Origin: Asinibacterium sp. OR53
GTDB taxonomy: Bacteria > Bacteroidota > Bacteroidia > Chitinophagales > Chitinophagaceae
Direction: 5' to 3'
NCBI RefSeq assembly: GCF_000515315.1
Contig: NZ_KI911562.1
Span: 826,505 to 890,504 of the forward strand
DNA length: 64,000 nt
This document shows, in pieces, positions 55,987 through 63,618 of this stretch; position 1 is the first letter of the stretch; each line of letters begins with the position of its first letter. The notes under the pieces were generated by a model, which was not told where the DNA came from, made no database searches, and saw only the letters and a list, made by a program, of their open reading frames with translations. The translations under genes were made by a program, and so were the position numbers.

Positions 55987-56003
55987 ATGTCAAATTTTGA
56001 CTT
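55987..56003. promoter_or_regulatory. ATGTCA/TGAC inverted repeat in front of the rep-like gene
   Basis: ATGTCA, five bases, TGACTT, directly before the start of the 55278-55985 gene. A closely related site is at 56153-56169 and another in front of the XRE gene (58631-58646). Confidence 0.45.
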
Positions 56004-56152
56004 TATAAAATCGGGTTAAATACATGCTGCACAAAGGTTTCAGCGAAATGGTATCGAAGGGATATATAGGTTAGCTATATAATACCTATGTATGCAATCG
56101 ACAATTTTTCTCTAAAACCATTGTAAATACAGCAATATGTAAAATTTGGATT

Positions 56153-56169
56153 ATGTCATTTTTTGACAT
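56153..56169. promoter_or_regulatory. ATGTCA/TGACAT inverted repeat
   Basis: ATGTCA, five T, TGACAT: a perfect inverted repeat with 6-bp arms. It could be an operator of the element's XRE protein or a binding site of the replication protein. Confidence 0.45.
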
Positions 56170-56439
56170 GATCCTGCTGGTGAAGAAGAAGCAATGCTGA
56201 CGTCATTGACATTGCTCTCCTTCTGAAATCCTGCGTCTTCCTTCTGCACGGCAGCAGAAAGTAATTCTACAGGGAACTGAATAGGAAAGAGTCAGATAGT
56301 GTGTGTAAGGGGGAAATTCGGAAGAACAGATGGTGTGCGTATGGAGGACACAAATGTATGGAAAATTTCCAATGATCTTTTTTCTCAAGATATCCACCGA
56401 GTGTTAGTAGTTGATATTCCCCAGCAGGATCAAAGGTAC

Positions 56440-56830
56440 GCCGTCTCACTCCGAGGCCGAAAAATTGCGCCAATCAGGCTTACGCCGTGCTTGGCACAAT
56501 TTTGCTGTGCTTCGTTCGCGGCGCTCCGCTGCTGATGTGCACTGACGTGCACCGCAGCTCCCCCATGGCCGCCACCTGCAGGTGGCCATCGGCACTGGCA
56601 CAGGTCCCGTACGTTTGCTCTGCTGGCACAGCAGCCATCGCTCATGCAAGCATGCCACGCTACGCAACCCTCGTTGTGGTCGTGCCTGCGCCTTCCTTCG
56701 TCAGGCTTCCGGCACTCCCCCCGCTGTCCACATGGCGGTAGTGGCGGCGGACGGTCGCTTTTACTTCTGTCGCTCGTTCCTCGCTTCATCATCCAAAGCT
56801 CCCTGCCAGTTAAGAGGATAAAGCGTGTGA
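56440..56830. other. GC-rich, hairpin-dense patch, candidate origin or structured RNA
   Basis: The composition changes sharply to GC-rich between AT-rich flanks. The patch contains a 16-bp perfect palindrome GCCACCTGCAGGTGGC (56571-56586), two GTGCAC palindromes 10 bases apart (56537 and 56547), CTGCTG-GCA-CAGCAG (56620-56634) and CATGCAAGCATG (56643-56654). Such density suggests an origin of replication or transfer, or a structured RNA. Confidence 0.45.
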
Positions 56831-57142
56831 TGAACTCGAACGAACTTGTCAGGAAGTATCTCAAATAGACCAAACTCTCTCCTTGTTAATCAGCAGAACT
56901 TCTAACCTATCAAGAGCTAAGGGAGCAGACATACCCCCACACCGTTTTATCACATATCACAATCCCCCGGTAATCGGATATATAATTTCACATATCGGGA
57001 TTTTTCGAGGGAAGATATTCACAAAGCTTAAAAGATTTTTCAACCCGGTGCACGTCGACCGGTACTGATACCACCTACCAGAAGGGCCCCCGTCGAAGGC
57101 TTGCGGTCGAAATCGTCCGTGTCACCTAAACTTTAAAACACT

Positions 57143-57499
57143 ATGGTAACTGTAATTGCATTGCAGCTTTCAAAGAATGAAGAAGGCAAACCATTCATCT
57201 CACTTAAGATTCAAGGTGAGGTGGAAGCTATTCAGTCGCAGCAGACAGGTAGGTTCTACTTGAGCGCGAAGACTTGTTTAATCCCATCAACTTTCGACGA
57301 GCCAACTGCTAAAGCATTGATCGGTTCACAACTACCAGGACAAATCATACGTGCTTATTGCGAGCCGTACAAGTATATTGTCAAAGAAACGGGAGAAACG
57401 ATCACGCTATCACATCGGTACGAATATTTGCCTGATGAAGAATCTAATTCAGCAGATGAAAAGTATTCTAATCGTGAGGTAGTTGATCTTATGGGTTAG
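57143..57499 (+). CDS. Small protein of the element, unknown function
   Basis: The 118-residue protein starts MVTVIALQLSKNEEGKPFIS and reads as a beta-rich domain (FYLSAKTCLIPSTFDE, GQIIRAYCEPYKYIV) with an acidic end. I do not recognise the family; the position beside RadC and an integrase is typical of accessory proteins in Bacteroidota elements. It follows the structured leader by about 30 bases. Confidence 0.6.
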   Translation: MVTVIALQLSKNEEGKPFISLKIQGEVEAIQSQQTGRFYLSAKTCLIPSTFDEPTAKALIGSQLPGQIIRAYCEPYKYIVKETGETITLSHRYEYLPDEESNSADEKYSNREVVDLMG

Positions 57500-57580
57500 G
57501 TTATGCACTTTGCTTGTGCGACTTACGGGGCAACGTCTTTACGTTTCGCCCCTTTTTTTCATTCACCAACATTAAAACTT

Positions 57581-58033
57581 ATGGAACCAATTACAACAGT
57601 ATCGGAAATTCAAGTGAGTTATCAGCCAGCAATCGGAAGAATGCCGGAGATCAAATGCTCATTCGATGCCTACACAGAATTGTTACACTTCTTTGATAAG
57701 GATTTGCTGCATCTTCAAGAGATGTTCGTCGTTCTATACCTCAATAGAGCAAGGCGAGTGATCGGAGCTTATAAGTTATCGAAAGGCGGTTTAGTTGGAA
57801 CAGTGGCAGACGTGCGACTTATCCTTGCTACTGCTCTGAAAACTGCTGCGAGTTATATGATTCTTGCACACAATCACCCATCGGGCAATGTAGTCCCATC
57901 TCAAAGTGACGAAAAGCTGACGATTCGGATAGCCGAAGCTGCCAAGTTAATGGAGTTGTCAGTGAGTGACCATATCATTATTGGGTCTGCTGCCGGAGGC
58001 TATTACAGCTTCGCCGACAATGGATTGCTATAA
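57581..58033 (+). CDS. RadC-like JAB-domain protein
   Basis: The ATG at 57581 gives MEPITTVSEIQVSYQPA and 150 residues. The frame upstream to 57503 has no family resemblance. The JAB metal motif is intact (ILAHNHPSGNVVPSQSD, His-x-His and Asp). Proteins of this group accompany mobile elements and genomic islands, often with anti-restriction genes. Their activity is not settled. The gene starts 81 bases after the preceding stop and is probably co-transcribed. Confidence 0.88.
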   Translation: MEPITTVSEIQVSYQPAIGRMPEIKCSFDAYTELLHFFDKDLLHLQEMFVVLYLNRARRVIGAYKLSKGGLVGTVADVRLILATALKTAASYMILAHNHPSGNVVPSQSDEKLTIRIAEAAKLMELSVSDHIIIGSAAGGYYSFADNGLL

Positions 58034-58062
58034 CAACCTTTTTTACCTCAAACACTTCATGC

Positions 58063-58311
58063 ATGGGGCCACCACAAACGATTATTCAATTTGATACACC
58101 TTTCTCTCTGTTAGTTATTAATTCAAAAGGCAAGATCAGGAAAGTGTTCACACCATTCAGGGCTCAATGTATCAACCCAGTTGGCACTTTCAACTTTGGC
58201 GAGTTTGTGCTGGTTGAAAAGCTGGCTTTCACAAAGGACATTCCCATTTTATATAAAATCAATGGCCACTGGTACAGCCACAAATCGTTCAGCATCACAA
58301 TAAACTTCTAA
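58063..58311 (+). CDS. Small protein of the element, unknown function
   Basis: The 82-residue protein (MGPPQTIIQFDTPFSLLVIN) is beta-rich, with VFTPFRAQCINPVGTFNFGE and a C-terminal IKINGHWYSHKS-like end. It is 29 bases after radC on the same strand. No family is recognised. Confidence 0.5.
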   Translation: MGPPQTIIQFDTPFSLLVINSKGKIRKVFTPFRAQCINPVGTFNFGEFVLVEKLAFTKDIPILYKINGHWYSHKSFSITINF

Positions 58312-58355
58312 ATAAGGGATAGCAGCAGTTATCTGCTGTGGAAAAGATGGAATAG

Positions 58356-58604
58356 CTACTTAGCCTTCACTTTGAAGTCGAACAAATCCTTTTCGGGAAC
58401 ACCCAGGGCTTGGGCTAGAGCATGAACCGTGCTGATGGTAGTATTTATTACAGCCCTCTCTATCTTGGACAACTGGCTGTACTCCATATCACATTCGAAA
58501 GCCAATTTTCGCATGGACATCCCTTTAGCAGTCCGAATCTTACGGAGTTGATTACCAAAGGCTTTGAGGTATGCTTCGTCGAATTTGTAGTTCACGAAGC
58601 ACAA
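58356..58604 (-). CDS. XRE family helix-turn-helix regulator
   Basis: The 82-residue protein has a classic HTH_3 (FGNQLRKIRTAKGMSMRKLAFECDMEYSQLSKIER) and the C-terminal LAQALGVPEKDLF. It is a stand-alone repressor of the element, divergent from the cargo genes. GCGTCA-N4-TGACAT lies 27-42 bases upstream of its start and resembles sites before the rep-like gene. Confidence 0.88.
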   Translation of the reverse strand: MCFVNYKFDEAYLKAFGNQLRKIRTAKGMSMRKLAFECDMEYSQLSKIERAVINTTISTVHALAQALGVPEKDLFDFKVKAK

Positions 58605-58630
58605 CTTCCCAAGATTTTAAGCCAATAATG

Positions 58631-58646
58631 GCGTCATGTATGACAT
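58631..58646. promoter_or_regulatory. Candidate operator in front of the XRE gene
   Basis: GCGTCA, four bases, TGACAT. It is similar to ATGTCA-N5-TGACAT at 56153-56169. Binding by the XRE protein is inferred. Confidence 0.4.
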
Positions 58647-58760
58647 CATTAATCTATATTTGAGATAGGTCAATAATTGTTGGAATTAATCCAAATCCCC
58701 CCACATCCATCAGGGAAGCCGAAAACTGATATTATAGAGTAGGCACTAATACATAAATCT

Positions 58761-59009
58761 ATGAAGGCACTTTTATGGGGTCTCTTTTCTGTATTTGTAA
58801 TCACAGCGATCTGTACTCACATTTGGACGACAATCATTGCTTATCAAGAATCAGGAATCGGTGCAACTTTTTTAACATTCATTCTGCCGGGCTTGAGCGA
58901 ACTCTACTGGATGTTTAAAATGTTTGAAGACAATACACTTTATTCAACCATTGCACTGATTCATTTAGTGCTATCCGCTTTTTTCGGATTAACAAGGAAC
59001 GATCATTAA
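58761..59009 (+). CDS. Small membrane protein of the element
   Basis: The 82-residue protein has hydrophobic segments at about 3-25 (ALLWGLFSVFVITAICTHIW), 33-48 and 58-76 (TIALIHLVLSAFFGL). No family is recognised. It is the first gene of the rightward cargo run. Confidence 0.6.
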   Translation: MKALLWGLFSVFVITAICTHIWTTIIAYQESGIGATFLTFILPGLSELYWMFKMFEDNTLYSTIALIHLVLSAFFGLTRNDH

Positions 59010-59067
59010 TTCATATACGATATGCCGAAAATGTGTAAGAGTAGGCATAACTAAAACCAAATCACAA

Positions 59068-59505
59068 ATGAAGAAAATTCTGATGGGGGTATTGATGCTG
59101 ACTGTTATTACAGCAGGAATTTCCATAACCCAGATTAGTTGCCAGAAGTCATCAGCACAAACCACTGGCACAGGAGCTAATAACCTGAATCAACTGTTGC
59201 TTGCCCAGGACACCGCGTTAGTGATATATGATTACAATGGGAATACGAATGGTGTGAACATTGCAAGTGTTTCATTGAACAGAAGTTTATGGAGTAGCCC
59301 TATGGGGCCGTACTATATTCTGGACGCCAAGCTTTCTCCTGATAGTAAGATCGTATTTGTTCATACAAGAGCATATTCAAGAACTAATAACCCTCCTGAT
59401 ATAATTTATTCGATGGACAATACAGGTAATAATGTAAAAAAGGTCATTACTTCAAGTCAACGTTATGGCGCTTCTTTATCGATCAATAGCATTGACATAC
59501 GATAG
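59068..59505 (+). CDS. Lipoprotein of the element, unknown function
   Basis: The 145-residue protein has a lipoprotein signal (ITAGISITQISC, Cys25) followed by a Ser/Thr/Gly-rich spacer. The rest (ALVIYDYNGNTNGVNIASVS, LDAKLSPDSKIVFVHTRAYS) looks like part of a beta-propeller (WD/TolB-like) and may be too short for a full one. It is 6 bases before the next gene. Confidence 0.6.
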   Translation: MKKILMGVLMLTVITAGISITQISCQKSSAQTTGTGANNLNQLLLAQDTALVIYDYNGNTNGVNIASVSLNRSLWSSPMGPYYILDAKLSPDSKIVFVHTRAYSRTNNPPDIIYSMDNTGNNVKKVITSSQRYGASLSINSIDIR

Positions 59506-59511
59506 AATATA

Positions 59512-60309
59512 ATGGTCAAAAAGTTTAAAATATCGAATATTCGTACTTCTTTGTATAATGGGGAGCAGCATGTCTTTGCTTATTTGGATGGGTATAAATC
59601 AAGGATGGGTTTAGACTATATCCAGTTTACATTTGAAACGTTGAAATCTGTCTGTGCAGATATTGAAGTATCGGAACTAGAGCTGATAATCGGGTCACAT
59701 CTTGAATTCACTTATTATGGACTTGGAGATCATATTCCTAACGGGCCATTTCTTGCAACCCAAAGAGATGTTATATATTACCCTGATATCATTAAATCGA
59801 CTCGTTTCATTTTAGGAAATGAACTTTCGATCTTACGTGAAGAGAGAAAAGCTTTGAGAAAATCATTTTTATGGATTGAGGAAGCAAGTCGGTTTTGGAG
59901 AGACAACAGACTATTGATTAAGATACGATATGCACTCCATCCTTCGGTTGCTAGTCAATATTACTTTGAGAAGTCAGCATACATATCAACAAAACGTTTT
60001 ACAGAAGAAACAGGCCTAGAAACATGGCAACTTGATTTGATACGAGGGGCTTACATACATGTACAATATTATAACAAAGGCGATATTGTTGATCAAGTTG
60101 GATTAATCAGAAAGGGCGGTACTATTGTTCAAGATTTCATTATCCGTGTTGACAAAAGCATAGATAACAGTTTTGCTCTCAGCCAACAATGGCCACACAA
60201 ACCAGAGCCTCAAAAAGCTTCATATTATCAAGAAGGAAGATATACAGATCGGGACTTCATTGATGATGCATTGGGTGGACAATCGGATGCTCGTTGGAAT
60301 ATTGACTGA
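59512..60309 (+). CDS. Cargo protein of the element, unknown function
   Basis: The 265-residue protein has no signal peptide or membrane segment. It is beta-rich at the start (VKKFKISNIRTSLYNGEQHV) and helical in the middle (LRKSFLWIEEASRFWRDNRLLI, RFTEETGLETWQLDLIRG). I recognise no family. Spacing to both neighbours (6 and 15 bases) supports one operon. Confidence 0.65.
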   Translation: MVKKFKISNIRTSLYNGEQHVFAYLDGYKSRMGLDYIQFTFETLKSVCADIEVSELELIIGSHLEFTYYGLGDHIPNGPFLATQRDVIYYPDIIKSTRFILGNELSILREERKALRKSFLWIEEASRFWRDNRLLIKIRYALHPSVASQYYFEKSAYISTKRFTEETGLETWQLDLIRGAYIHVQYYNKGDIVDQVGLIRKGGTIVQDFIIRVDKSIDNSFALSQQWPHKPEPQKASYYQEGRYTDRDFIDDALGGQSDARWNID

Positions 60310-60324
60310 AATCTCTCTTTTTAC

Positions 60325-61209
60325 ATGGCTTTAACCTACCTCACTATGAATAACTATTTGACTAATATCATTCCCAGATTAAAGCAGTATAGCGCATCCC
60401 TGAATAAGAAAGAGGTCTTTATTGAGAAACCATGGATATTTATTGATGAGCAGGGGAACAATCATGAATACATTTTTATGAGAGACGGGCGGCTTGTTAT
60501 GGCCTTAAATGGCAATGTTACAGAAGGGAAATGGGAATTGCTTCCCAACTCCAAGTTGTTGATCAATAGAATGGTTGATCAAATTATGCTGCAAAATATG
60601 TTCATAGATGACGCTTTAATGGCTCTTCAGAAAAGTGGTTCAAACGACGAGCCATTTGTGCTCATAAATGAGAAAAAGATACCAGACCTTAACGCGCTTA
60701 AATATCTCCAACAGGTTGATGAGAAAAAGCTGAATGATAGCGTCACTGATGGAAACAAATCTGTAGTATTAGAATCAGGAACAATTATTGGAAATCCATT
60801 TTATAGATTTAAAAAAGTTGAGGGCATTGATGGTAGTATTGTTTCAGGTGTCTTCAGAAGCAACCGCAAATCTATTGAAGAATATGTGGTTGTCAAATCT
60901 GGTGTAATTGAGGAAACTTATTATGTAAAGCATTATTCAATTGATGGATTTGACATAACTATACACCAAAGTGATTGGAATTCTCTTCAAAAAGGAGATA
61001 AGGTTTTAAACTTTAGCAAGTCCGGTATTCCCAATCGTTTTAAAGCAAAGATTGAGGGAGAATCCTATACGATTACTCTAAACGAAGAAGGCGTGATAAC
61101 AAAGTTGAGGACCTTAGGAGCAACAATTTTCGTAATCGGTATCATGATCGCCCTACTTGTTGCAGCTCTGGCAATAGCAATAAACAGATATTTTTCAAGT
61201 AACTCTTAA
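60325..61209 (+). CDS. Cargo protein of the element with C-terminal membrane anchor
   Basis: The 294-residue protein has a long soluble part and ends with one hydrophobic helix (TIFVIGIMIALLVAALAIAI, about 268-290), so it is tail-anchored. The segment KPWIFIDEQGNNHEYIFMRD followed by GKWELLPNSKLLIN and LINEKKIPDLNALKYL recalls a Bacteroidota family of unknown function. A start at the ATG at 60346 (MNNYL) is also possible. It is 15 bases after the preceding gene and 8 before the next. Confidence 0.65.
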   Translation: MALTYLTMNNYLTNIIPRLKQYSASLNKKEVFIEKPWIFIDEQGNNHEYIFMRDGRLVMALNGNVTEGKWELLPNSKLLINRMVDQIMLQNMFIDDALMALQKSGSNDEPFVLINEKKIPDLNALKYLQQVDEKKLNDSVTDGNKSVVLESGTIIGNPFYRFKKVEGIDGSIVSGVFRSNRKSIEEYVVVKSGVIEETYYVKHYSIDGFDITIHQSDWNSLQKGDKVLNFSKSGIPNRFKAKIEGESYTITLNEEGVITKLRTLGATIFVIGIMIALLVAALAIAINRYFSSNS

Positions 61210-61217
61210 TTACAATC

Positions 61218-61928
61218 ATGAATGATGTATTTATACAAACGCCCAATCGTTATAACCTTGTTACATGGTATTTATTGCCATTAACAACACACAATACCGA
61301 ATCGTTCAATGTATCAAACTTTATCAACTGCTATCTTTCAACAAGAGATATGATCTTGCTGGTGGAAGTAGCTGATCTTAATTTGTGCCGTGATAGTGAT
61401 GGGAAGTGTCGCTTCGATCATTTCTTAGGAGAGCACATAGAAGGAGACCGGGAGTTTATTGTACTCCGGATACCTGAACGGTTTGACTCGGATGTAGAGC
61501 TGTTTCGCGCTGGTAGGTATAGCGAGTTCAGCGACTTGGCAAAGTACAACATCAGGGCATATTCTGGATTGAAGTACAATGTGAAGGATAGTAAAGGCAA
61601 TCTTATCACCGATGCCATCCTCATGGCCTTGAAAAAGCATCCCGGTTTGAAACGGAAGTGGGAAGAAGAACTAGGCTTACCTGGCCATATCCTTACGGAT
61701 GACTGTGAGTTGTTGAGCCGTCCATCTCCCAGCAGCTTTATGGATTTTCAAAACCCATTCCCGATTCCACCTGAACCAAATCCTGTTGCTGAAAGAGAAT
61801 GGCGGTATCAGCATTTCATTGAGATATTTAATTCAATGGCAAAACGTAGACGTGAATTTTGGAATGGGTTTTCAAACAACTCCCTTTCGTTTGACAATGG
61901 GCAAAGCCTTGAAAAGCGAGGGAGCTAA
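61218..61928 (+). CDS. Cargo protein of the element, unknown function
   Basis: The 236-residue soluble protein (MNDVFIQTPNRYNLVTWYLL) has a helical C-terminal part (REWRYQHFIEIFNSMAKRRR) and a Pro-rich linker (NPFPIPPEPNP). It shows no signal peptide and no recognised domain. It is the last gene before the right arm sites and attR. Confidence 0.6.
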   Translation: MNDVFIQTPNRYNLVTWYLLPLTTHNTESFNVSNFINCYLSTRDMILLVEVADLNLCRDSDGKCRFDHFLGEHIEGDREFIVLRIPERFDSDVELFRAGRYSEFSDLAKYNIRAYSGLKYNVKDSKGNLITDAILMALKKHPGLKRKWEEELGLPGHILTDDCELLSRPSPSSFMDFQNPFPIPPEPNPVAEREWRYQHFIEIFNSMAKRRREFWNGFSNNSLSFDNGQSLEKRGS

Positions 61929-61984
61929 TGACATTTTCGTCGTCAGCCGCTTTTTACCATAGAAATGAATAGCAAACAATATTT

Positions 61985-62002
61985 TGGGTCACGTTTGGGT
62001 CA
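61985..62002 (+). promoter_or_regulatory. Paired TGGGTCA motifs, likely integrase arm sites (right)
   Basis: TGGGTCA at 61985-61991 and 61996-62002, 11 bases apart, the same sequence, strand and spacing as at 54019-54036. The pair lies 64 bases before attR. Confidence 0.6.
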
Positions 62003-62066
62003 TAAAGTGTAAAAAGAACCTTGACTTTTCGAGCTAACTTTCACATTATAAATAAGATAGAAGTTA

Positions 62067-62122
<56 letters not shown>

Positions 62123-62124
62123 TC

Positions 62125-62165
62125 GCCCGTCATAGCTTCAGGCGTTGGCGGGCTTTTCTTTTTTT
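62125..62165 (+). terminator. Original tRNA-Pro terminator, displaced by the element
   Basis: GCCCGTCA (62125-62132) pairs with TTGGCGGGC (62145-62153), with one G-U pair, followed by TTTTCTTTTTTT. Before insertion this would have lain just after the tRNA. Confidence 0.65.
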
Positions 62166-62180
62166 ATACACACTAATTCT

Positions 62181-62280
62181 CAGGTCGGCTTCGTCGGGCA
62201 ACGCCCGACAAGATTTCCGTATCTGTACAACCTGCGGCTTCGCCCACGATCGCTTCGGCGACGGTAGGGTTTCGCCGATA
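62181..62280. repeat. GC-rich hairpin segment (REP-like)
   Basis: Contains the perfect inverted repeat GTCGGGC-AAC-GCCCGAC (62193-62209) and further GCTTCGGC-like turns (near 62250-62275) in otherwise AT-rich DNA. It may be an extragenic palindromic repeat; other copies cannot be seen here. Confidence 0.4.
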
Positions 62281-62349
62281 ATAAAAGAAATAAGGTAAAT
62301 CCTGCTTCTTTTAGTTATAAAAAATTATTTTGCATTTAAACTACCCTGT

Positions 62350-63570
62350 ATGCATCTTAAGGCTGCACCCTTATTGGTTATTTGTATAACTATGTCGCAG
62401 CATTTATTTTCACAAGCAGATTCATCGAAATCCATTACAAACAGAAAAGATTCAGTTACTATTCCCGATAAAGATCTAAAAGACGTATTCAGCAGAAAAA
62501 GGGCAAGTAAAAAAACTGATTCGCTTGCCGGAAAACAAAAAGTCAAAAAATATTTCTTAACCGTACTTCCTGGTGCAGGGTATACTTTGCAAACCGGTTT
62601 TGCAGGATTGATCAGCGCCAATATTGGTTATTACAATGATAAAGGGGAGGATGCGAAAATTTCCTCTATTACAACCAGTCTTACCTACTCTGAATATAAT
62701 CAAATCATATTCCCTTTATATGCAGATATATGGTCAAAAGGAGGTAAGTATAATTTCATTTCAGATAACCGGTATATTTCTTATCCTTCTGATATTTTTG
62801 GCTTAGGAGGGGCAACAGATCCAAACCAGGATCATACGATTGACTTTAATCTAATCAAGCTGCATCAAACAGTGCTGAGAAGGGTTTACAAAGATTTGTA
62901 TGCAGGAATCGGGGTTTATTATGATTATTTCTGGAAAATCAAAGTAATTGATCCGCAAACAAGATTGATCAATGTGTTCATACAAAAAGAAATAGGCAAT
63001 TCTGCAACTGCAATCGGTCCTGCTTTTAAATTATTATACGATTCAAGGGCAAATCAAATAAATCCTCAAAAGGGTAACTTTTTAAATGTGGTATTGAGGC
63101 AAAACCTGCAAGAATTAGGCAGTGATGATGAATGGGCATCTCTTTTGATTGATGCGAGAAAATATATAAATTTCCCCAGGGGCTCTAAAAACACGCTGGC
63201 TTTTTGGAGTTATAATTGGCTAACGCTTGCCGGTGATCTTAACTATTTGTTGTTGCCAAGTACCGCATGGGATGATCAATACAACACTGGAAGAGGCTAT
63301 GTACAAAGCAGGTTCAGAGGGAGACAAATGACTTATTTCGAAACAGAATACAGGTATGGCATTTCCCGTAATGGATTGCTTGGAGGTGTTGTATTTTTTA
63401 ATGTTGAACATTTTTCCGGAAATCTCAGACCATACAATACTTTATTGCCGGGTTATGGTGCGGGAATACGTGTAAAACTCAATAAAAAGTCTGGCGCAAA
63501 TCTTTGTTTGGATTATGGGTTCGGAAATGGCAGCAGCGGGTTTTATGTAAACTTAGGGGAGGTGTTCTAA
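62350..63570 (+). CDS. Outer-membrane surface-antigen-type barrel protein (BamA/D15-like)
   Basis: The 406-residue protein has a signal peptide (APLLVICITMSQHLFSQ). The mature part is a beta-barrel with alternating aromatic strands (GRGYVQSRFRGRQMTYFETEYRY, GIRVKLNKKSGANLCLDYGFG) and the bacterial surface antigen pattern GRGYxxxRFRG. No POTRA domains are visible, so it is a short member whose role may be in outer-membrane transport or assembly. It lies outside the element. Confidence 0.8.
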   Translation: MHLKAAPLLVICITMSQHLFSQADSSKSITNRKDSVTIPDKDLKDVFSRKRASKKTDSLAGKQKVKKYFLTVLPGAGYTLQTGFAGLISANIGYYNDKGEDAKISSITTSLTYSEYNQIIFPLYADIWSKGGKYNFISDNRYISYPSDIFGLGGATDPNQDHTIDFNLIKLHQTVLRRVYKDLYAGIGVYYDYFWKIKVIDPQTRLINVFIQKEIGNSATAIGPAFKLLYDSRANQINPQKGNFLNVVLRQNLQELGSDDEWASLLIDARKYINFPRGSKNTLAFWSYNWLTLAGDLNYLLLPSTAWDDQYNTGRGYVQSRFRGRQMTYFETEYRYGISRNGLLGGVVFFNVEHFSGNLRPYNTLLPGYGAGIRVKLNKKSGANLCLDYGFGNGSSGFYVNLGEVF

Positions 63571-63618
63571 TTCTTTAATAGTGATGTTAATAGATGGATT
63601 TAAATAAATAATCAAACT

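Larger units (their letters stand above)
55986..57142. other. Long non-coding block of the element
   Basis: This block of 1,157 bases has no supported gene. 55986-56440 is AT-rich and holds the palindromes in front of the rep-like gene. 56440-56830 is a GC-rich patch full of short inverted repeats, listed separately. 57043-57142 carries repeated GTCGA and GGT/ACC segments just before the next gene. Frames called on both strands over the GC-rich patch have no protein-like features. Confidence 0.6.

Noticed and set aside
56430..56873. 147-codon minus-strand frame and two plus-strand frames in the GC-rich block
   Set aside because: Several frames are open only because the DNA is GC-rich; residue composition is Arg/Cys/His heavy and unlike the neighbours, and no start signal is seen.
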